From Lucifuga dentata (lineage: Eukaryota > Chordata > Actinopteri > Ophidiiformes > Bythitidae), in NCBI GenBank assembly GCA_014773175.1, contig VXCM01001359.1:1-64000 (forward strand): a stretch of 64,000 nt of DNA, read 5' to 3'. This document shows, piece after piece, positions 11,113 through 23,497 of this stretch. Made by a program: the position numbers and the translations under genes. Every line of letters begins with the position of its first letter. The first letter of the stretch is position 1. The notes below the pieces were generated by a model. That model ran no database searches and was not told where the DNA came from. It saw nothing but the letters and a program-made list of their open reading frames with translations.

Positions 11113-12017
11113 CATTTACCCTTTTTTAGAGATCAGCCATGAAGGCACCTGCAAGTACAATGTAGTATATGCCAGGACATAAACAATAAATTACATCGAA
11201 ATGCAAGTAAAATCACCCTATCAGCTCCCCCATCTGTTGTCAGGAGGAATTCAGCATTGTGTGCTGCACCAATCCCTTTACTCTCTTTACCGTAAATGTT
11301 TCAATAAAGCAGACATGACAGTAAGAGCATAAAAAAATGGCACTTACTTGCTATCTCATGCCAAACAAATTTATCCCATGTTTTCTTCATTATATCAGGG
11401 TTGGTTCACAGGAGAAGTGCCATAGCTGTTTTAGTCATTGGGGATAATGATGGTGTAAACACGGTTAATCTCATCTTCTGTCTTCCAAAGTCCATTTTAA
11501 CTCTTCTACAGCAGCAACTCCTGCAGTCGCATATTTAAACACGCCTGCCATATAATCCCCTAAAGACACAAGAAGCATGGATTGCAGCTGGAGAGAATCC
11601 ACAGGTGGCTCACTGTTGAGCAGAACATGTTGGATTGCTGTGCAAAGCCTGTAGGAGAATAATCAGCAGGAAGCATAGCCTGTGGAGGAAGCAGGCATGT
11701 TGTGCCCAAGGCCCTTTAAATCAGCAGACCAGCTGAAAAAGATGCTGATGTATCTCTTTACTGAAGAAATGAGAGACAGTTTCATTGAGAGATTGACGAC
11801 TATAAGTTTGCTGAAATAGGAGGAATAGCAGGTCCTAGGGTGTTTCATGAACGAGTACAAAAGGAACAAGGCTGTAACACATAAATTTGCATAGATGATA
11901 AATACCTGAAGAACTAATATACCCAACAGCTCAACAAAGTCTTCCACAGTTTTAACATGAGTGTGTGTGTCTCACTGACATAGAGCATTTATTAAGACCC
12001 AATGCCTGTGGATGCAG

Positions 12018-12083
12018 TGAGTTTGCGGTCCTACCTACTTGTACTCCTCAGTCAAGGCATAAGTAGGTAGGACCACAAACTCA
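12018..12083. repeat. 23-bp hairpin with 20-nt loop
   Basis: The arm 12018-12040 (TGAGTTTGCGGTCCTACC then TACTT) pairs with 12061-12083 apart from one C/A mismatch (12026/12075). The 20-nt loop is unpaired. Its size resembles a short pre-miRNA or the core of a decayed inverted-repeat transposon. I do not recognise a known miRNA. Confidence 0.85.
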
Positions 12084-12531
12084 TGGCCGTTTTACTGATG
12101 GAAAAAGGAAAGGAAAGAAAAAGGAAAGAAAAAAAGGAAAGAAAAATGTCTTAGAAAGTGTCAGTCATAAAGCATTAGAATTGTGATAATATTTTAGAAG
12201 GTCAAGTATCACAGTTGCAGCTAAACACTCAACTCATTTGCATCAAAGCCTATAAAATCTTTTCCAACATTGCTTTGTATGATAGTAATGTAGTAGAGGA
12301 AGCAGAGTCTGAATGCCATAAAGCCTTCACAAAGGAAAGGGAACGAAAAAATATCTTAGATGCAGGACCTCTAAGAGATAAACACTTAAAGAAAGAGGTT
12401 TTGATTAGAAATGCAATAGCAAATGATTACAGTTTTATATATATAGTGCTGATAAAGGCCAAGATTATGGCAGGAGTCTCTGAAGTATGCAAATACAATT
12501 TGATTTCTGTGATTTCAATACACCATAAATT

Positions 12532-12566
12532 AAAAAAAANAAAAAAAAAAAAAAAAAAAAAAAAAA
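12532..12566. repeat. Poly-A tract with an N at 12540
   Basis: A homopolymer interrupted by one ambiguous base. Confidence 0.9.
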
Positions 12567-13173
12567 CTCTTCTGAAATATGAAAGCAAACAGCCTATTCT
12601 TGTTACATTGCTCTGTAGCCTGCTTTGTTGTTGTCTGTCCCATAAGTTCTGTGCCTGTGAACAAACACAGAGTGACCTTTTTCTTGCTTCATGAATTCTG
12701 TTTCCGAAGCCACTGACTGAAACAAAACAAAATGAACAGTGGGACTAATTAAAATGTCAATGAAACATTATACTTTATGCACCAGTTACTGAAGGAAAAC
12801 AAAATGTATGGAATATTATAGCAATAGAGAATTTTACAAAACTTTTAGCATTTGCCACCACCCCCAGATTTAGCATGATGAGACTGTAGCAAGTTAATCA
12901 CAAAATGATCTGGGAGAAGGCAAACAGCAGGTTATTGAATAGAATGTTAAAAACACATAAGCAAGGGAGTTTGGGCAAGGGAGCTGGAACACAACTGGAG
13001 TGCCAGTGAACTAATACAGACTGGGCATTAAAAATAATTTCTTAAGCCATAGTGGCCACATAATATGTGCTCTTGTTGACAAATTCTTCTTGAAAACTAA
13101 CTAGTTACATTTATTTATTATATTTTTGTCATTTCCTGTGCAAAAAATTGTAAAATAAACAGTGTATTGATGA

Positions 13174-13203
13174 TTTTTTTTTTTTTTTNTTTTTTTTTTT
13201 TTT
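13174..13203. repeat. Poly-T tract with an N at 13189
   Basis: A homopolymer with one ambiguous base, followed by TTTG repeats. Confidence 0.9.
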
Positions 13204-14010
13204 GTTTGTTTGTTTTTTAATCTGGGGGTGGCCTCCAACTTATGGCCTGTAGTGTAGCTACTATAAAATGCCTTATATAACATACAGTATCTGTTCATAA
13301 CACATTATCATGCATCCACAATGCATCATACACGTTTTCTTTACAAGGTCAAGTGTCCCAATGACTATTTGCATCATAGCCTAGATTTATTTAACATAAT
13401 GCTGCTTTTTATTAGAACAATAACAGTAACAATAATAATAATAATGTCTGCAGTGTCTGGTTATTAAATGCCAAAACTCATTTAAGACAGCTTGTCTGCT
13501 TTGCATAAACTGAGGCTATATTGATATCTAGCAAACATACTGTATTATACATTAGACTCATACAGAGACAGAATATGACCTGCTTGTAAATCCTGATGAA
13601 AGAGCCCATATTTAAAACCTTGAGAGATTATGACACAGATTCAAAGTGGAAGCACAGCAGTACAAAGAGAACAGAAACCATAACCTTGCTGAAAGAATAT
13701 CTACAATCAATTGAGTGGCTCAGTATGTATCGATAGACACCACATTCATGGGCAGTTCATCAGAAAATACAAGAGGAAGGACAGTTAGCCACTCTAGCAA
13801 GACCCAGAAATTGGAACAGGAGGTTTTAACCATGGGAGCTGTAGCCATACTGAGACTGAATCAAGTTTGCAAGCTCTGCCCACATAGCTGGGTAAGGATA
13901 ATGGCCCATCAATGTCATCAGTTCTAACCATCCAAAATAGTGGGTCAGACTGTAGCAGAGAGCTGAGCCGCAGCTGCCCCTATCTAATGACCACCAGAAA
14001 GATTATCTGC

Positions 14011-14044
14011 AAAAAAAAAAAAAAAANAAAAAAAAAAAAAAAAA
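14011..14044. repeat. Poly-A tract with an N at 14027
   Basis: A homopolymer interrupted by one ambiguous base. Reading frames crossing it on both strands are artefacts. Confidence 0.9.
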
Positions 14045-16473
14045 TGGTGGCCACTGGTGGAATAGAAGGACAGTGCTTCAATTCCCAGCTCCAGGTTAAT
14101 GCTGTCTGATGCAGGCTGAAGAGAGCTCTACAGCTGAGTGGGTGCAGTGGAGCCAGAAGTGGAATCCTGGTGCTATTGTCATGAAAGGCATGCTCTACTC
14201 CCAGGTGGATGCAGCAGTGCATCAGTGGAGAGGAAACAAGGCCATACCTGACTGCAGGTAAGTATCTCATTTGTTGCGTTATTCTGTTACTGTTAAAATT
14301 GATAATCATATACAGTACAGTACACACATATACTTTGATCTCACAGGGGTTGGTTTTCCTGACTTTACAGAATGCCCTTTAATTTCACAAAAGCTTATAT
14401 TCAGTTGTTTTCATATTCTGAATAAAGCTACACATCACCAATAAACTGAATTTGATGAGTAAAATTGGTTGAATCTCCCTTCAATGGTGTTTCATTCTTG
14501 TTAGAAATTACTTCATCAATATTAACAAATAACAAACAGTATTGCAACAATAATTTGGAAATTTTGCCTGTTATGAGCATGTTGCTTTTCTTCTGCCTCA
14601 CCCAAAGAACTATAGACATTTAGTTCCCCCACAGGAATTAACCTTATCCGAGTTAGATTAAAAAGCAGGCCATCTAGAAAGTGTCTGATGCAAGTGGAGA
14701 CATTTTCTATCACTGTCATTGTGCATAAAAAATACTGCAATTACAGTGTGGCACAGGACATTCTGTCAGTTGATAGCAGAGGGAGTGAAGAGCAGCAGCC
14801 TCATTACCATTTCCTGCCTTCATGAACATTAAACAATCAAGGGAGATGGTGTAGCTGGGGCTGCTGGGAAGATTGACCGCTTTGTTTAGACTGGCAAAGG
14901 AAGTAAGGTTTTTTTTGTTTTTTTTGCACACCATACTGGTAAGTTTTCTGGTCCAAGTTTGGATTTCATTTGTCTTGTTCCTGTGTTTGATGGGTAGTTG
15001 AGAGGTTTGCAAGAAGAGGGAAAGGATTTGTATTGCAGCTATTACTGGAAAGAGAGCCATATGTTTGGTCTGGTCCTGATATCCTCCTACATGTAAGGCA
15101 CTCGTAATTCTATTTTTTTACTGCCTAATGATGACAAGCCAAGTATGTCACTTTGTCAGAGTGGATCTTGCGCCAACACAGGGCCAAGTTTCACAGTGAA
15201 AATATTTAGCATGTGTGTTGCATTAAGGTTCTCCCAGGGGCAAGTAAGTTTAGCCGGGACACAAAGAGAGATGAGAGCCAGATAAGTACAAGAACTTAAT
15301 GTTTTATGACACCTAAGGCTGCTTTCATCTTTCCACACACACACACATACACACAGAAAACATAAACACTCACACGTAGAACGCAGAAGCAGCACACAAA
15401 TTCTTCCACCGCCAGTTACAATTTAATCATTTCAGTGAAGCATTACGTTGCTTGTCCAGTCAAGCATATCTCTCCATTTCCTTTGCTATTTCTTTTCTTC
15501 ACTCAGAAGAAATTTCAATTTTGTGTGTGTGTGCGCTCACCACCATTCTATCCACTTTGGGGTAGCACTGACTGTACTTTCTGATTTTGTTTCCATAGTG
15601 ACTGTGAACATTTCCTCTGCGGTGATGGATTCTAAACTAATGTAGCAGCCATGATGACTCACAGACCAACTCTGCTGACAGCAGTGATAACTTTCTCCTT
15701 CCGAGTCTCGACCTCTCTCTCTCTTCCTTGTTCCACTCGTTAATTTACATGCAAACATTTAAGGACTGAGGGAAATGCAGCACGTCAGCCAGTAGTATCT
15801 AGTTACCGGCCAGAGCATAATCATCAGACTGTCTGCTATGAGAAGTGTCATCAAAATTGTACATGACGGGAAAATGAAGTCTACTCATGAGTCAAAAAAA
15901 TGCAACACACAGCTATAAATAATTCTAATCCTCAGCAGTTTCAAGGGAGGCAATAAATCCTCAAAGTAGGATTTTTCTCATTCACCTGTTCTGTTGATTT
16001 ACAGCTCAGCGCTGATGCTTGAAGACATACTGACATTTCCATGCAGCACCTTTCCTTCACCTACACAAATAGACCCCACAATGACCTATAGTATATGCTA
16101 TTTGTTGCCAATCTAATGAATATGCCATTATTAATTATTTCTAGAGAGTAGGAACAGGTACAGCACAACTGCCTGCTGCAGGGCACTAATGGGAAGATTC
16201 CACTCCACTTCCTTATGCCTGTTCCTTTTGAAGTGGTAATGGGCTTAAGGTGCGTGTAATTTCCTGCCGATAGCGGATATGGTAGAGGGCCACACCTGGG
16301 TGCATAGGATAAGGAAGTGGGACTTGGGGCTCTCCCAGAAGCAATGCTTACAGTCCTTGCTATCTTGTGGCTGATAAAGGAGCAGGTGTGGCACTGAAGT
16401 GGGATACAGATAATACTAGCAGAAAGCGTCTCCTTTAAACCATGACAAGATGAACTGCCCAAACACTGAAGCA

Positions 16474-16498
16474 AGCAAGTGTTGACTTAACACTTGCT
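16474..16498. repeat. 10-bp perfect hairpin
   Basis: AGCAAGTGTT (16474-16483) and AACACTTGCT (16489-16498) flank a 5-nt loop. It is short and may be chance. Confidence 0.6.
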
Positions 16499-16833
16499 GG
16501 GTTGATTAGAGCAACCAGTGACAGGAGGTGAATGGGGGAATAAAGTGTAATCTTCTGGGGTTATTTGTGGCTACATAAGATTCTGCAGAAGGGGAGTTTA
16601 AAAGCATTTTTCTTGCAAAGTCATGAAGATTTTTCAAAGCACAGGCAAGGTTATGATACTTTAGATACTGTGTACTGCAGAACAAACATAGTTCTCACCA
16701 CACACACAGAAATGTGCTGTCCTGACAGTGTCACTCAATTTGCTAGAGAATATTCAGAAATTTATGAGGTACTAGTGCAGTGCCCATTGAAAACATGTGT
16801 GTTCGGACCGCGCCGGACTTTGTGGTGTGCACT

Positions 16834-17080
16834 GCAGCCTGCCATAAGTGCCTGTGGAGTGGAGCATGTGCTGCCATGCCTGGAGTGTATTCTGCTGCCG
16901 CACCCGGAGCGTATCCTGCTATACAGATTACTTTTTACTGGCACAGCTCAATTCGAGAACCACTCATCCAAACAACTTCACACATGACACTGCATGTCCT
17001 TAGATCCTGAGCAATAAACCTGCCGAATTTCAACTTCATACAGTGCTGGGTTCTAGAGCTATTGGTGCCACAGACAGAAG
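16834..17080 (+). repeat. Unclassified dispersed repeat, copy 1
   Basis: It shares its beginning (GCAGCCTGCCAT), the middle words GGAGTGTAT...CTGC and CAGA...TACTTTTTACTG, and its end (CCTGCCGAATTT...ACAGTGC...GGTGCCACAGACAG) with 17738-17938. This copy has about 50 bp in its centre that the other lacks, and a partial internal repeat (GGAGTGTATTCTGC then GGAGCGTATCCTGC). The ACAG-rich end suggests a retroelement 3' tail. The family is not identified. Confidence 0.65.
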
Positions 17081-17250
17081 AATGGATGCACAGACAGAGA
17101 TTTCTGTCTTTATAGTCAGGTTTATAGTTAAGATGTATCTGTGAAGCATGTACTCCTTAGAGCTTAGCCTTTGTTCAAAACATACCAAAGCCAAATTTTT
17201 AATGTTTTAAAAAGTGGTGCTTTTTAAGTGAGATGAAAGCCCGACTACAA

Positions 17251-17279
17251 AAATAAATAAATAAATAAATAAATAAAAA
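17251..17279. repeat. (AAAT)n microsatellite
   Basis: Tandem AAAT/ATAA units between the two copies of the unclassified repeat. Confidence 0.9.
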
Positions 17280-17384
17280 GGGACAAAGACCATCAGTATT
17301 TAATGACCAAGGCACACACAACAACCTTTATTGTAAAATGCACCGTCGGTTTCCTACTAAACTTTTTAGTATAAGCACACTCAG

Positions 17385-17386
<2 letters not shown>

Positions 17387-17436
<50 letters not shown>
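17387..17436. repeat. (GA)n microsatellite
   Basis: An uninterrupted GA tract of about 50 bp. The Arg-Glu repeat frame over it is not a gene. Confidence 0.95.
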
Positions 17437-17441
<5 letters not shown>

Positions 17442-17737
17442 GTCCTGCAAAGTCCATATCTTTCTTTCGTCATTTTTGTCTCGCTCACTCCCTGTCTCTC
17501 CGTCTGTCTTGCTAACAGATGGAGAGACACAGGCAGTTCATTTCATTACAGTCCCGCAAGTGTGCGTGTGTGTGCATGCGCTATTATAGTGCTACTATTG
17601 CGCTTATAAACAGGAAAGCAAAAAATAAAGAAATATAAAATAAGCAAGAAATGTAAAGTTGGATAGTCTAAGTCTGGTGATATTAGACAGCCTGAATCTG
17701 CATTGAGCAAAAGGTGCAGTAGGCCTACCCCATTCCC

Positions 17738-17938
17738 GCAGCCTGCCATTAGTGCCCGACTCCCATGAAGTGGAGCATATGGTGCTGTGCCCGGAGTGTA
17801 TCCTGCCGCCGCACATATCCTGCCATGCGCAGACTACTTTTTACTGCACATCTTTGGGTCCTGAGCATTACACCTGCCGAATTTTAACTTTATACAGTGC
17901 CGGGTTCTTAGGATATCGGTGCCACAGACAGACAGAGT
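17738..17938 (+). repeat. Unclassified dispersed repeat, copy 2
   Basis: A direct-orientation relative of 16834-17080, with the same start and end words but shorter in the centre. The flanking DNA differs, so it is probably a separate insertion rather than part of one tandem duplication. Confidence 0.65.
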
Positions 17939-18439
17939 TACTGTAATTATTAATAGATGTATCAAGGTTTTACAATAACTTGGTAGTTTATTAGAAATGT
18001 TCAAAAAGCATTGGTCTCCATTTGATTTAAATCCTAACCATATGCATAAATGAAAAGTAGGATAGATTTTTACTCATTAATGTCATATGAAGGCACTTGG
18101 TACAACTATACACAGCAAAAAAGTCCTGTATATGCAAAGGAGTGTGCAGTGATACTTTAGGGGTATGTAGGTGGCTCGGAGGATGGATGGCAGCCTCTGT
18201 GTCCTCTAAAAGTCTCTTATTGTAGGCCAGAGCCAAGTTCACCTTCATCTATCAGCAGCATCGCTGTGACCACAATAACTCATCTTCACCTACACAACAA
18301 GATATGGTGGGTAAATGTGGAGGTGGAAAGAGGACAAGAAGAGGGAGAAATATAAAGGAGTTGAGTAATTCTAGCCAGGTACCCATGCTTGTGTTATAAA
18401 ATAATTACTATGAATGCTTTGTTTGGTTAAAGCGCATAT

Positions 18440-18441
<2 letters not shown>

Positions 18442-18488
<47 letters not shown>

Positions 18489-18502
18489 AACAAACAAACA
18501 AA
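18442..18502. repeat. (CA)n followed by (CAAA)n
   Basis: A compound microsatellite: about 21 CA units and then CAAA units. Confidence 0.95.
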
Positions 18503-19076
18503 GACACTGTCAGAGGCTGGTTCTATTGGATTACCTGAGGACACACCGTCTGTCTTTATTGCAGAGGTCCTTGTCGATTAAAGTTGCTGATAAATTGATT
18601 ATGCCTTGAGGCCACCTGCTGGGCGCCGTCTGGCAGCAGTCAGGCTCAATAGCAAATCAATATTGTATAAACTGGTTATCATAGCCCACAGTGACCTTAT
18701 CAGGATACAGAGATAAAGAGCACAACAAAATATGGTGAATCAAAAAGGAGGACAGGGTTAATCATCATGTCAAATCTGTCTCTTCGTATAAACAGATAAA
18801 GCTGTCCAAAGCTCCATACTGAAATTCTTAGCCTCTTCCGGTTCTGGTCATATAGCAATGTTCACTTTTGATGGTACTTAACTTTGTATGTGTGTGTGTG
18901 TGTGCATGCGCACACATGTCTTTCTGTCTGAGCAGGTGTTCCCCATCTCCTGAGGAGTGTTCTACATACAGTCACCTTGGGCTGTGTCTGTCCTGGTACT
19001 GAACATAGAGCAATAGGACGACCTGATCGGCTCACTGGGGGATTCCTGCTTATTCTCAGGTAAAGAAAGAGTTCTT

Positions 19077-19139
<63 letters not shown>
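19077..19139. repeat. (GA)n microsatellite
   Basis: About 63 bp of GA with one C interruption at 19087. Confidence 0.95.
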
Positions 19140-19140
<1 letters not shown>

Positions 19141-19339
19141 AATGGGGTAGGCAAAAACACTGCAGAGAAGGGGCAATCACAAATACCCCAGGGTGGGTTG
19201 ATAGGATCAATCAGCGAAGAATGCTACAGCACTGGATACCAGTAAATGTCAATATTTTTTAATGTTTATGCCTGTGTCTAATGGACATTTTCCTTGTTTT
19301 CCTTGAGTGCTTTAGAGGTGCAGAAGAACTGCTGATGTG

Positions 19340-19398
19340 GGCCTGTAAAGCCCAATTACAAGTGGTACTGGGCTTTACAAATACAACTTGACTTGAAT
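19340..19398 (+). repeat. 3' tail of a teleost retroelement
   Basis: GCCTGTAAAGCCCA then a degenerate spacer, then GGGCTTTACAAATACAACTT and GACTTGA. This matches the familiar fish 3' end 'GGGCTATACAAATAAACTTGACTTGA'. Only the terminal part remains. Confidence 0.5.
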
Positions 19399-19581
19399 TA
19401 TCAAGCAGTGAAGTCAAAAATGAAGGGAGCAAGGAAAAAAAAGACACAGAAGACAAGAATCACAGAGGGGGATTGAAGGTCTCTGTCCCTGGCTCCAACC
19501 TTCACCCTCCTCAGCAGATCCTGTCAGATGAGAGCAGAGTGCAGCGCATTGTGATTTAAAGTGGTTTGTGGAGCAGAAGGA

Positions 19582-19604
19582 TGGGGGGGGGGTNGGGGGG
19601 GGGG
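19582..19604. repeat. Poly-G tract with an N at 19594
   Basis: A G homopolymer with a T and an ambiguous base in the middle. It is hard to sequence, so the length is unreliable. Confidence 0.85.
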
Positions 19605-20306
19605 ATGCAATGCAAAAAATGCCCATCTCATTTAGTCCGACTCATTTAGTGTATATGTACATAAGTCATAAATTGTATTTTCATTAAAAGGAGTGAAATA
19701 TTTCTGCCAAATGAGGTGTGATAATTCCACCTGTTTTTCAAAAATGTCTTGAAAAACTGGATTTGTGTTGATAACAAGTGAAATTATTTCAGCCCACTGG
19801 CATTTTTAGCATGTGCCGAGAAAAGAAAAGATTTTAAGACTCCATGCTTGACTAAATAAACATGATTCTTTGCTGCTGGGCTTTGGCAGCAAAATAAAGG
19901 TGGCAAAAAGACAGAGAAGGTGATGGATGGGGACAAGCAGTGGTAGTAAAAGAAACAAGAGAAAAGAGCAAAGCGTAGCAGAGGAGAACTGGAGGGTGGC
20001 ATCCATTTTCATGCGGCGTGGGGATTAGGGGCATGACACCAATCCACACAAAGCTAAAGACTGGAAGAGGAGTTAATGGAGCACAGGCAGAAAGGGGAGT
20101 TGCTGTTAAACAGTCAGAGACACATGTATACACATGTGCCACTTGGAGTGACATATAATAGCCTGGTTTAGGTCATAGAAATAAAGGGAGCAAAGGGAAG
20201 ACATGGAGGGTGAAGGTTGAGAGAAAAGTGAAGGTTGAGTGTAGAAGAAAATGAAAAAAAAAATTAAGCTCAGCGGGAAAATTTAGGATAAGTAGTAAGT
20301 TTGGAG
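19605..20306. other. Non-coding DNA, no gene seen
   Basis: Purine-rich in parts (about 19860-20270). The overlapping minus-strand frames there reflect TC-rich composition. Confidence 0.55.
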
Positions 20307-20592
20307 GAGTGGATCTTAAACTTTTTGAACCAAATACAAAGTAACCAACAAGACATCAACTCTAAGAACCATCACAGAAAAATCCAACTAAATCAAATAA
20401 ATAAATAAATTAATAAAAAAAAAATTAATTAAATTTAATTAATTAAACAAGATACTTTGCCACAATACCAGAAGTTTCGTAAATTTCCATTATTTTGATT
20501 CTCTCAAGAGTCATCTGACGCACTACTACCAGAGGGGCGCTTCAAGTACCACTGCTGGTACACATACCTGTACCAAAGTTTGAGAACCACCA
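20307..20592. mobile_element. Degraded hAT-type MITE
   Basis: The left end GAGTGGATCTTAAACTTTTT and the right end, read on the minus strand as GGTGGTTCTCAAACTTTGGT, both resemble the hAT terminal consensus CAGTGGTTCTCAAACTTT. The interior is AT-rich with no reading frame. The presumed 8-bp flanks do not match, and the terminal CAG is eroded on both sides. The copy is therefore old or the ends are slightly misplaced. Confidence 0.5.
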
Positions 20593-22869
20593 AATAGTTA
20601 AGAGTGAATGTATATAAGCAAACTTGTGGCATGTAATGGAACATGTGCATTCACACACACTAGAGTCTTGATACTGTTGTTTGACCATCTCTTATTGCTT
20701 CAGAAATGTCTTCAGTGTGTGATAGACTCTTTGAAACTCTGATATGAAGATGACAAATTTGCCCCTGAGGTATCCTCTATAAATGAAAAGGGTGCTTCTG
20801 AAGATGAAGAGATTCAGCAGTCGTCCAAAGAGAGTGCAGAGATGTGAGTATGAAGATAACGGTATAGAGAGGAAGATGGACTCCTTATCAAGTTTCAGAG
20901 GGGTGAGAGATGAGAGCCTATGTCTTTGTGACAAGACCCATTCTGCTCAGCAGTTTCATAGAAGACTGACACACCTATCTAGCAAAGTTCACTCAACTTT
21001 TGATCTTTTACTTCCAGTGTCTCTCGGTGTTCTGTGCTGTCTATGCTGGAAAAGATAAGGGATTGTGATAACGTTCTATCACTGCTCAAACAGTCAGTGG
21101 TCACAGCTTCCCAGCACTATATGGCATTATAAAAATGCTAAAACCTGCAAAGTGTATTTGTCAACTTGTCATTCTATTTGTGTTCTGTATCTGTGACATT
21201 TTAACCTCTCTCTCTCCATTTCTACATAATTTAGCATACTTTAGAAAAACACTAACTTAACTCTCCATTCTGAAATGACACCTATAAAAGCAATGTCCTA
21301 CTTTCTCTTGGGTGGAATTTAATGTCACATACCATGCGAATCACGACAAAATGCCTGAGTTGTGCCATCTAACAGAAACACCTTCTCCCTCTACAACTGG
21401 AATGAAATGCTTGAAAACATGTTTTTTGTTACTCCATTCCCATTTCCATTAAAATTGACATTTCATCTAAACCGAACCCTCCAGGGAAAACTAAGAGCGA
21501 GGAAGGAGATAAAGCAATAAAGATGTCTGTGAATGTGCATGTGTAAGTGTGTGTTTGTTAGTGGTCATATTGAGATGTGTGTGTCCATGTAGATTTTGTG
21601 TACTTGTGTGCTCTGCAAGCATGCCATTGTGTGTTTAGTCTGCGTCTGGGTGAGATGAGAAGAGATGACCTGAATGTGTATGCAGGCAAATGTTTTAGTG
21701 TGTAGAGGCATCTGTGATCTAATGGTATTAAAAAGCATCATGAGCTGTAGTGTCTAAGTGCGTGTGTGAGTTTTTGTACATGTCCTTAGGCCCCACAATC
21801 CATCCTGTTCTTCCCCTGGATCACGAGAAATGTCATTATTTGTAGCCATCAGTGAGAAATCAATGCAATTATGTTTGTAGTCTCCACTCTGCTCTTGCCT
21901 ATACAGCATAACTTGCAAAGTCATAAACGACATTAACACTTGCTCCCTCCAGGGCCCTACCTTAACCCTTCATGGTGTGATATTCTTTGATAGAACATTA
22001 ATTATTCTCTTTGCTGTGAGGTTTTAGAGTTTTGTCTGTATTTCTCAACTGTGATGAAGACTTAGGATGTGACTCAGGGATACTACTGGTCCAGGACAGA
22101 GGCTTTTGTGATGTTATTCTACCATGGGAAAATGAGTGACAGGAGAGAAAATGGAACAAATATACACTCAACCTCTATATTCAGATACATTATTCAGATA
22201 CATGTATCTGCACATATAACCTCTATATGTCCAGATACATTCAGACGCACTTGCACATACACACACTGTTGTAGAAAGTCAAAGTAGATGGAGAAGTGCT
22301 CAATGGCATCTTACAATCAGACATGCTGGCAACTTCATGCAAACAATACTCTATCTGGAGTTAATCCTCATACAAACACCCTGGAGTTTGTTGATGAACT
22401 GCGTAGACACGAGAGAGAAGTGCCTCCTTTATACACCTGTGGACAGGAACAACTGGCATCTATATGAGGCTGTATAAGGCTTTGTAAAAAAAAAAAACAA
22501 AAACGGAAACACTCAAATAAATCTGATATGATGGTGGCCTCCTGCTTGCATTAGGTTTTCATGAGAATTTGAAACTCCTGGCTATTGAGGTCTTTGGCTG
22601 CACAAGTTGGGCTGTTTTGGACCTGATCAGAACAGCTAAACAGAACTGATCTCAGTCCCTCTCTGAGTTATGATACCATTGATCCCTGAGGTTTAGCTGT
22701 GATGAATCCAAAAGAGGTTGGAGACTGCAGGTTAAGATAAGATGGTTTAAACCACTTCTACTGATGATATAGCTGCAGCAACTGTCCCTTTATGGGCATT
22801 GATTTGCACAATATTTTTAATATGAATATAATATACAATAATAAAAAATAATATAATATAATATAAGTA
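20593..22869. other. Non-coding DNA, no gene seen
   Basis: Unique-looking sequence. A small cluster of CAGATACAT words occurs at 22180-22245, and an AT-rich ATAAT stretch at 22815-22865. Confidence 0.55.
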
Positions 22870-23035
22870 GCTTCTTGAGTTCTAAGTCAGTGTTGGCAGT
22901 AAATCGACATCTGTCCTCTGAGAGTCGTTCACACCTTGGGCAGATGACTCTTCCGAAGAGTGCCCCACGGTGTGAATGAATCTCAGAGGATAACTGCCAG
23001 TTTATTGCTCATCACTGACTCAGAAGTGAAGAGGC
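22870..23035. repeat. 166-bp fold-back (nested inverted repeat)
   Basis: The two halves are complementary over most of their length. TCCTCTGAGA at 22914-22923 pairs with 22981-22990, TTCACACC at 22928-22935 pairs with 22969-22976, and AGTCAGTG near the left side pairs with CACTGACT on the right. At the centre is a small palindrome, ACTCTTC-C-GAAGAGT (22947-22961). The following sequence to about 23085 (GTCTTCAAGAC...CAGCAAGTCCAGT) recalls a common fish repeat. The fold-back is probably part of a larger dispersed element. Confidence 0.7.
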
Positions 23036-23445
23036 TTCTTGGGTGAATGGAAAAAAAGTCTTCAAGACTATACAGCAAGTCCAGTCGGTACTTACTGCGG
23101 GACTACTGATAGATATCACATCATGCTATAACATTTTCAATCAAAGAAAGTTGAGGGATGTGGGATAAAACGGTGACGAGAAAATCTTCAGACTAATAGG
23201 GAGCAAAGAGAAGGACAAAGAAGAATAAAAAGCAATGAACATGAAGGGTGGAAGACTGCTGAGTGTTAGCGGAGGTCAGAGTTCAGGTCATTGAGTGAAA
23301 CCTTAATGGAGGGTGAATGAGTGGACTGAGGGATCAGCTAATTAAAGGTGGCTTGGGCTAGCATAATTTCATCTTAATAATTCAACTTCTTTGGTAAATT
23401 ATTCATTAAAAACCTGCATGCAGCCACCCTCAGCACACCTCTCTC

Positions 23446-23497
<52 letters not shown>

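Larger units (their letters stand above)
11113..16833. other. Non-coding DNA with hairpins and N-split homopolymers
   Basis: No gene is supported. A purine-rich AAAGGAAAG tract lies at 12100-12150. The block 13700-14260 is less AT-rich. It contains GCTTCAATTCCCAGCTCC, faintly like a tRNA B box, but no tRNA fold could be built. The 159-residue frame at 12215-12694 runs through a poly-A tract and is not credible. Confidence 0.55.
17939..19339. other. Non-coding DNA with long CA and GA tracts
   Basis: No gene is seen. The minus-strand Leu-Ser repeat frames near 18862-19210 read the GA microsatellite. Confidence 0.6.

Noticed and set aside
12215..12694. 159-residue open frame on the plus strand
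   Set aside because: It runs through an N-interrupted poly-A tract (Lys run) and shows no domain. The rest is AT-driven.
14044..14105. tRNA- or SINE-like B-box wording (GCTTCAATTCCCAGCTCC)
   Set aside because: No matching A box, acceptor or anticodon stem could be built around it.
17338..17589. Frame with a long Arg-Glu repeat
   Set aside because: It is the translation of a (GA)n microsatellite.
18862..19210. Leu-Ser repeat frames on the minus strand
   Set aside because: They read a (GA)n microsatellite in antisense.
22180..22245. Repeated CAGATACAT words that might be a CRISPR-like or operator array
   Set aside because: Spacing is irregular, copies are few and imperfect, and the DNA is clearly eukaryotic.
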